A stretch of 18,518 nucleotides of DNA from Ignavibacteria bacterium UBA6688 (GTDB lineage Bacteria; Bacteroidota; Ignavibacteria; UBA10030): assembly GCA_002454845.1 (NCBI GenBank), contig DKJQ01000055.1, forward strand, positions 1 through 18,518. Direction: 5' to 3'. The stretch's first letter is position 1. The number at the start of each line of letters is the position of its first letter. Below the pieces are notes generated by a model. It saw only the letters and a program-made list of their open reading frames with translations. It did no database searches and was not told where the DNA came from. Positions 17,070 through 18,518 of the stretch are shown here, one piece after another. Position numbers and translations under genes: made by a program.

Positions 17070-17101
17070 AAGAGCGGCGAGTTCGCCCGCCTCAGAACAA
17101 C

Positions 17102-18518
17102 GTGCCCGAGAAATATTTCTACTATAAAACCCTTAGCGATCTCCGTGCGGATTGCCAGCGGCTGGGCGTCGATCTGACGTTTGAAGAAAACCTCCAGGCG
17201 ATCAGCCAACCCGTCAAGGTCGGAGACCGCATAATTGGCAACGCGATCGGGATCCATCCCATGGAGGGATGCGATGCAACGCTCGACGGGAAACCGGATG
17301 AGCTGACGTACCGTCGCTGGGAGCGCTTTGGTGCGGGGGGGGCCAAACTAATCTGGGGTGAAGCGACCGCGGTGGTGCCGGAAGGACTTGCAAATCCACG
17401 CCAGTTGCTTCTGAACGAACAGAATATGCCCGATCTCGAGGCGCTTCTGAAAAGGTCCCGGGCGGCGCACCGTGAGCACTTCGGCCGGGACGACGATCTC
17501 CTAGTGGGTCTCCAGCTTACTCACTCCGGGCGGTACAGCTATCGCAAGCCGCTCATCACCTACCATCACGCCCAGGCGGATACGCTGACCTATCTTGATA
17601 AAAAGAACGGCATAAAGCTGCCGGCGGATTACCCTGTGCTCACGGATGAGTACCTCGAACGGCTCGAGGACGTCTTTGTGGACGCCGTGAAGCGCGTTCA
17701 CAAACTCGGGTTCGATTTTGTCGACATGAAACAATGCCATACGTACCTGCTGAACGAGCTTCTCGGAGCCAGAACGCGGAAAGGAATATATGGCGGCAGT
17801 TTTGAAAACCGAACGAGATTTATCCGCAACGTGCTGGGGAAGATTCGAAACGAATTGGGCGATGCCATCATCGTCGCCTCGCGTTTGAATGCCTATGACG
17901 GCGTACCGTTTGAGAAAAATCCAATTTCAGGGGTCGGAGAGGCGCTTCCCTTTGAAACGCCCTACCCGTACAGCTTCGGTGTCGACAGGAACAATCCGCT
18001 CAAGGAGGATCTTGAAGAGCCGATCAAACTGATCAAGCTGATGATGGACTTGGGTGTGAAGATGGTGAACGTGTCGATGGGAAGTCCGTACTACAACATG
18101 CACATCGGACGCCCGTTCGAGCATGCACCGATCGATGGATATATCCCACCCGAACACCCACTTCTCGGGATCGACCGTCATTTCAGAATTACCGGGGCGA
18201 TCCAGGCGGCGTTCCCGGATCTTGTGGTGGTCGGAACAGGATACAGCTGGTTGCGCCAGTATTTGATCAATGCCGGGGAATCGAACATCCGGCGCAAACG
18301 GGTCACCATCGTTGCGACGGGGCGCGGTGCTATTGCCTATCCCGATTACGCGAACGACGCGATCACACTCGGGAAACTGAAACCGTCAAACGTTTGCATC
18401 GCGGTAAGCCATTGCACAAACCTGATGCGCGCAAAGAACAATGAGCTCGGGCAATTTCCTGCGGGGTGCGTCCCACGTGATTTGATCTACGCCGAGATTT
18501 TCAAGGAATCGCTGGGAA
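17102..18518 (+). CDS. Old Yellow Enzyme-family NADH:flavin oxidoreductase, 3'-partial
   Basis: The frame is open from a GTG at 17102 to the window end, giving 472 residues without a stop, so the C-terminus lies outside. It is an FMN-dependent TIM-barrel oxidoreductase. IGIHPMEGCDAT (50-60) and WGEATAVVPEGLANPRQL match the family's FMN-binding first strands, and LQLTHSGRYS (about 137-146) is its typical Q-x-x-H-x-GR block; GGSFENRTRF is the usual mid-barrel motif. Near the end is C432-x5-C438-x17-C456 followed by VPRDL. The region recalls the CxxC...C cluster-like segment of related proteins, but one expected Cys is Val435. GTG is the first start codon after the glycosidase stop (32 bases); no Shine-Dalgarno is evident. 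Family members reduce activated C=C bonds, so an unsaturated keto-sugar or enone is a plausible but unproven substrate. Confidence 0.88.
   Translation, partial: MPEKYFYYKTLSDLRADCQRLGVDLTFEENLQAISQPVKVGDRIIGNAIGIHPMEGCDATLDGKPDELTYRRWERFGAGGAKLIWGEATAVVPEGLANPRQLLLNEQNMPDLEALLKRSRAAHREHFGRDDDLLVGLQLTHSGRYSYRKPLITYHHAQADTLTYLDKKNGIKLPADYPVLTDEYLERLEDVFVDAVKRVHKLGFDFVDMKQCHTYLLNELLGARTRKGIYGGSFENRTRFIRNVLGKIRNELGDAIIVASRLNAYDGVPFEKNPISGVGEALPFETPYPYSFGVDRNNPLKEDLEEPIKLIKLMMDLGVKMVNVSMGSPYYNMHIGRPFEHAPIDGYIPPEHPLLGIDRHFRITGAIQAAFPDLVVVGTGYSWLRQYLINAGESNIRRKRVTIVATGRGAIAYPDYANDAITLGKLKPSNVCIAVSHCTNLMRAKNNELGQFPAGCVPRDLIYAEIFKESLG

Overview
This 18.5 kb window is a dense, single-strand (all +) carbohydrate-uptake and catabolism locus. 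It holds fourteen protein genes, and the first and last run off the window ends. No rRNA, tRNA, CRISPR array, transposase or phage gene was seen, and no gap between genes exceeds 300 bases. The DNA looks moderately GC-rich (judged by eye, not counted). The gene content suggests a free-living Gram-negative heterotroph that uses plant or microbial 6-deoxy sugars. The sodium symporters, the Tat-exported glycosidase and the short intergenic repeats would fit a Bacteroidota/Ignavibacteriota-type or similar environmental lineage, but this assignment is weak because no phylogenetic marker is present.

Layout. (1) 2-5328, uptake: a 5'-truncated RbsA/MglA-type sugar ABC ATPase, then two tandemly duplicated 638-residue sodium:solute symporters. 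(2) 5373-6140: an SDR resembling L-rhamnose 1-dehydrogenases. (3) 6280-9412: a four-gene cassette bounded on each side by a short intergenic repeat in opposite orientation. It encodes a metallo-beta-lactamase-fold protein that has lost most metal ligands, a second SDR, an unrecognised Cys/His-rich protein, and an acetoacetate-decarboxylase-family enzyme. (4) 9600-13119: a D-isomer-specific 2-hydroxyacid dehydrogenase, a Pseudomonas stutzeri-type L-rhamnose isomerase and a LarA-family nickel-pincer racemase/epimerase, tightly packed. (5) 13217-18518: behind its own near-consensus sigma70 promoter, an IclR regulator, a xylose-isomerase-like TIM-barrel protein, a Tat-signal GH15-like six-hairpin glycosidase, and a 3'-truncated Old Yellow Enzyme-family oxidoreductase.

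How the parts may fit together (inference). The GH15-like enzyme would release a sugar outside the cytoplasmic membrane, and the symporters and/or the ABC system would import it. The isomerase and the first SDR could act on L-rhamnose or a related deoxy sugar by isomerisation and by C1 oxidation respectively. The remaining dehydrogenases, the LarA-like epimerase, the decarboxylase-family protein and the OYE could process oxidised intermediates. No kinase, dehydratase or aldolase that would complete a known rhamnose pathway lies in the window. The route is therefore incomplete here or unconventional, and the 6280-9412 cassette is the least explained part.
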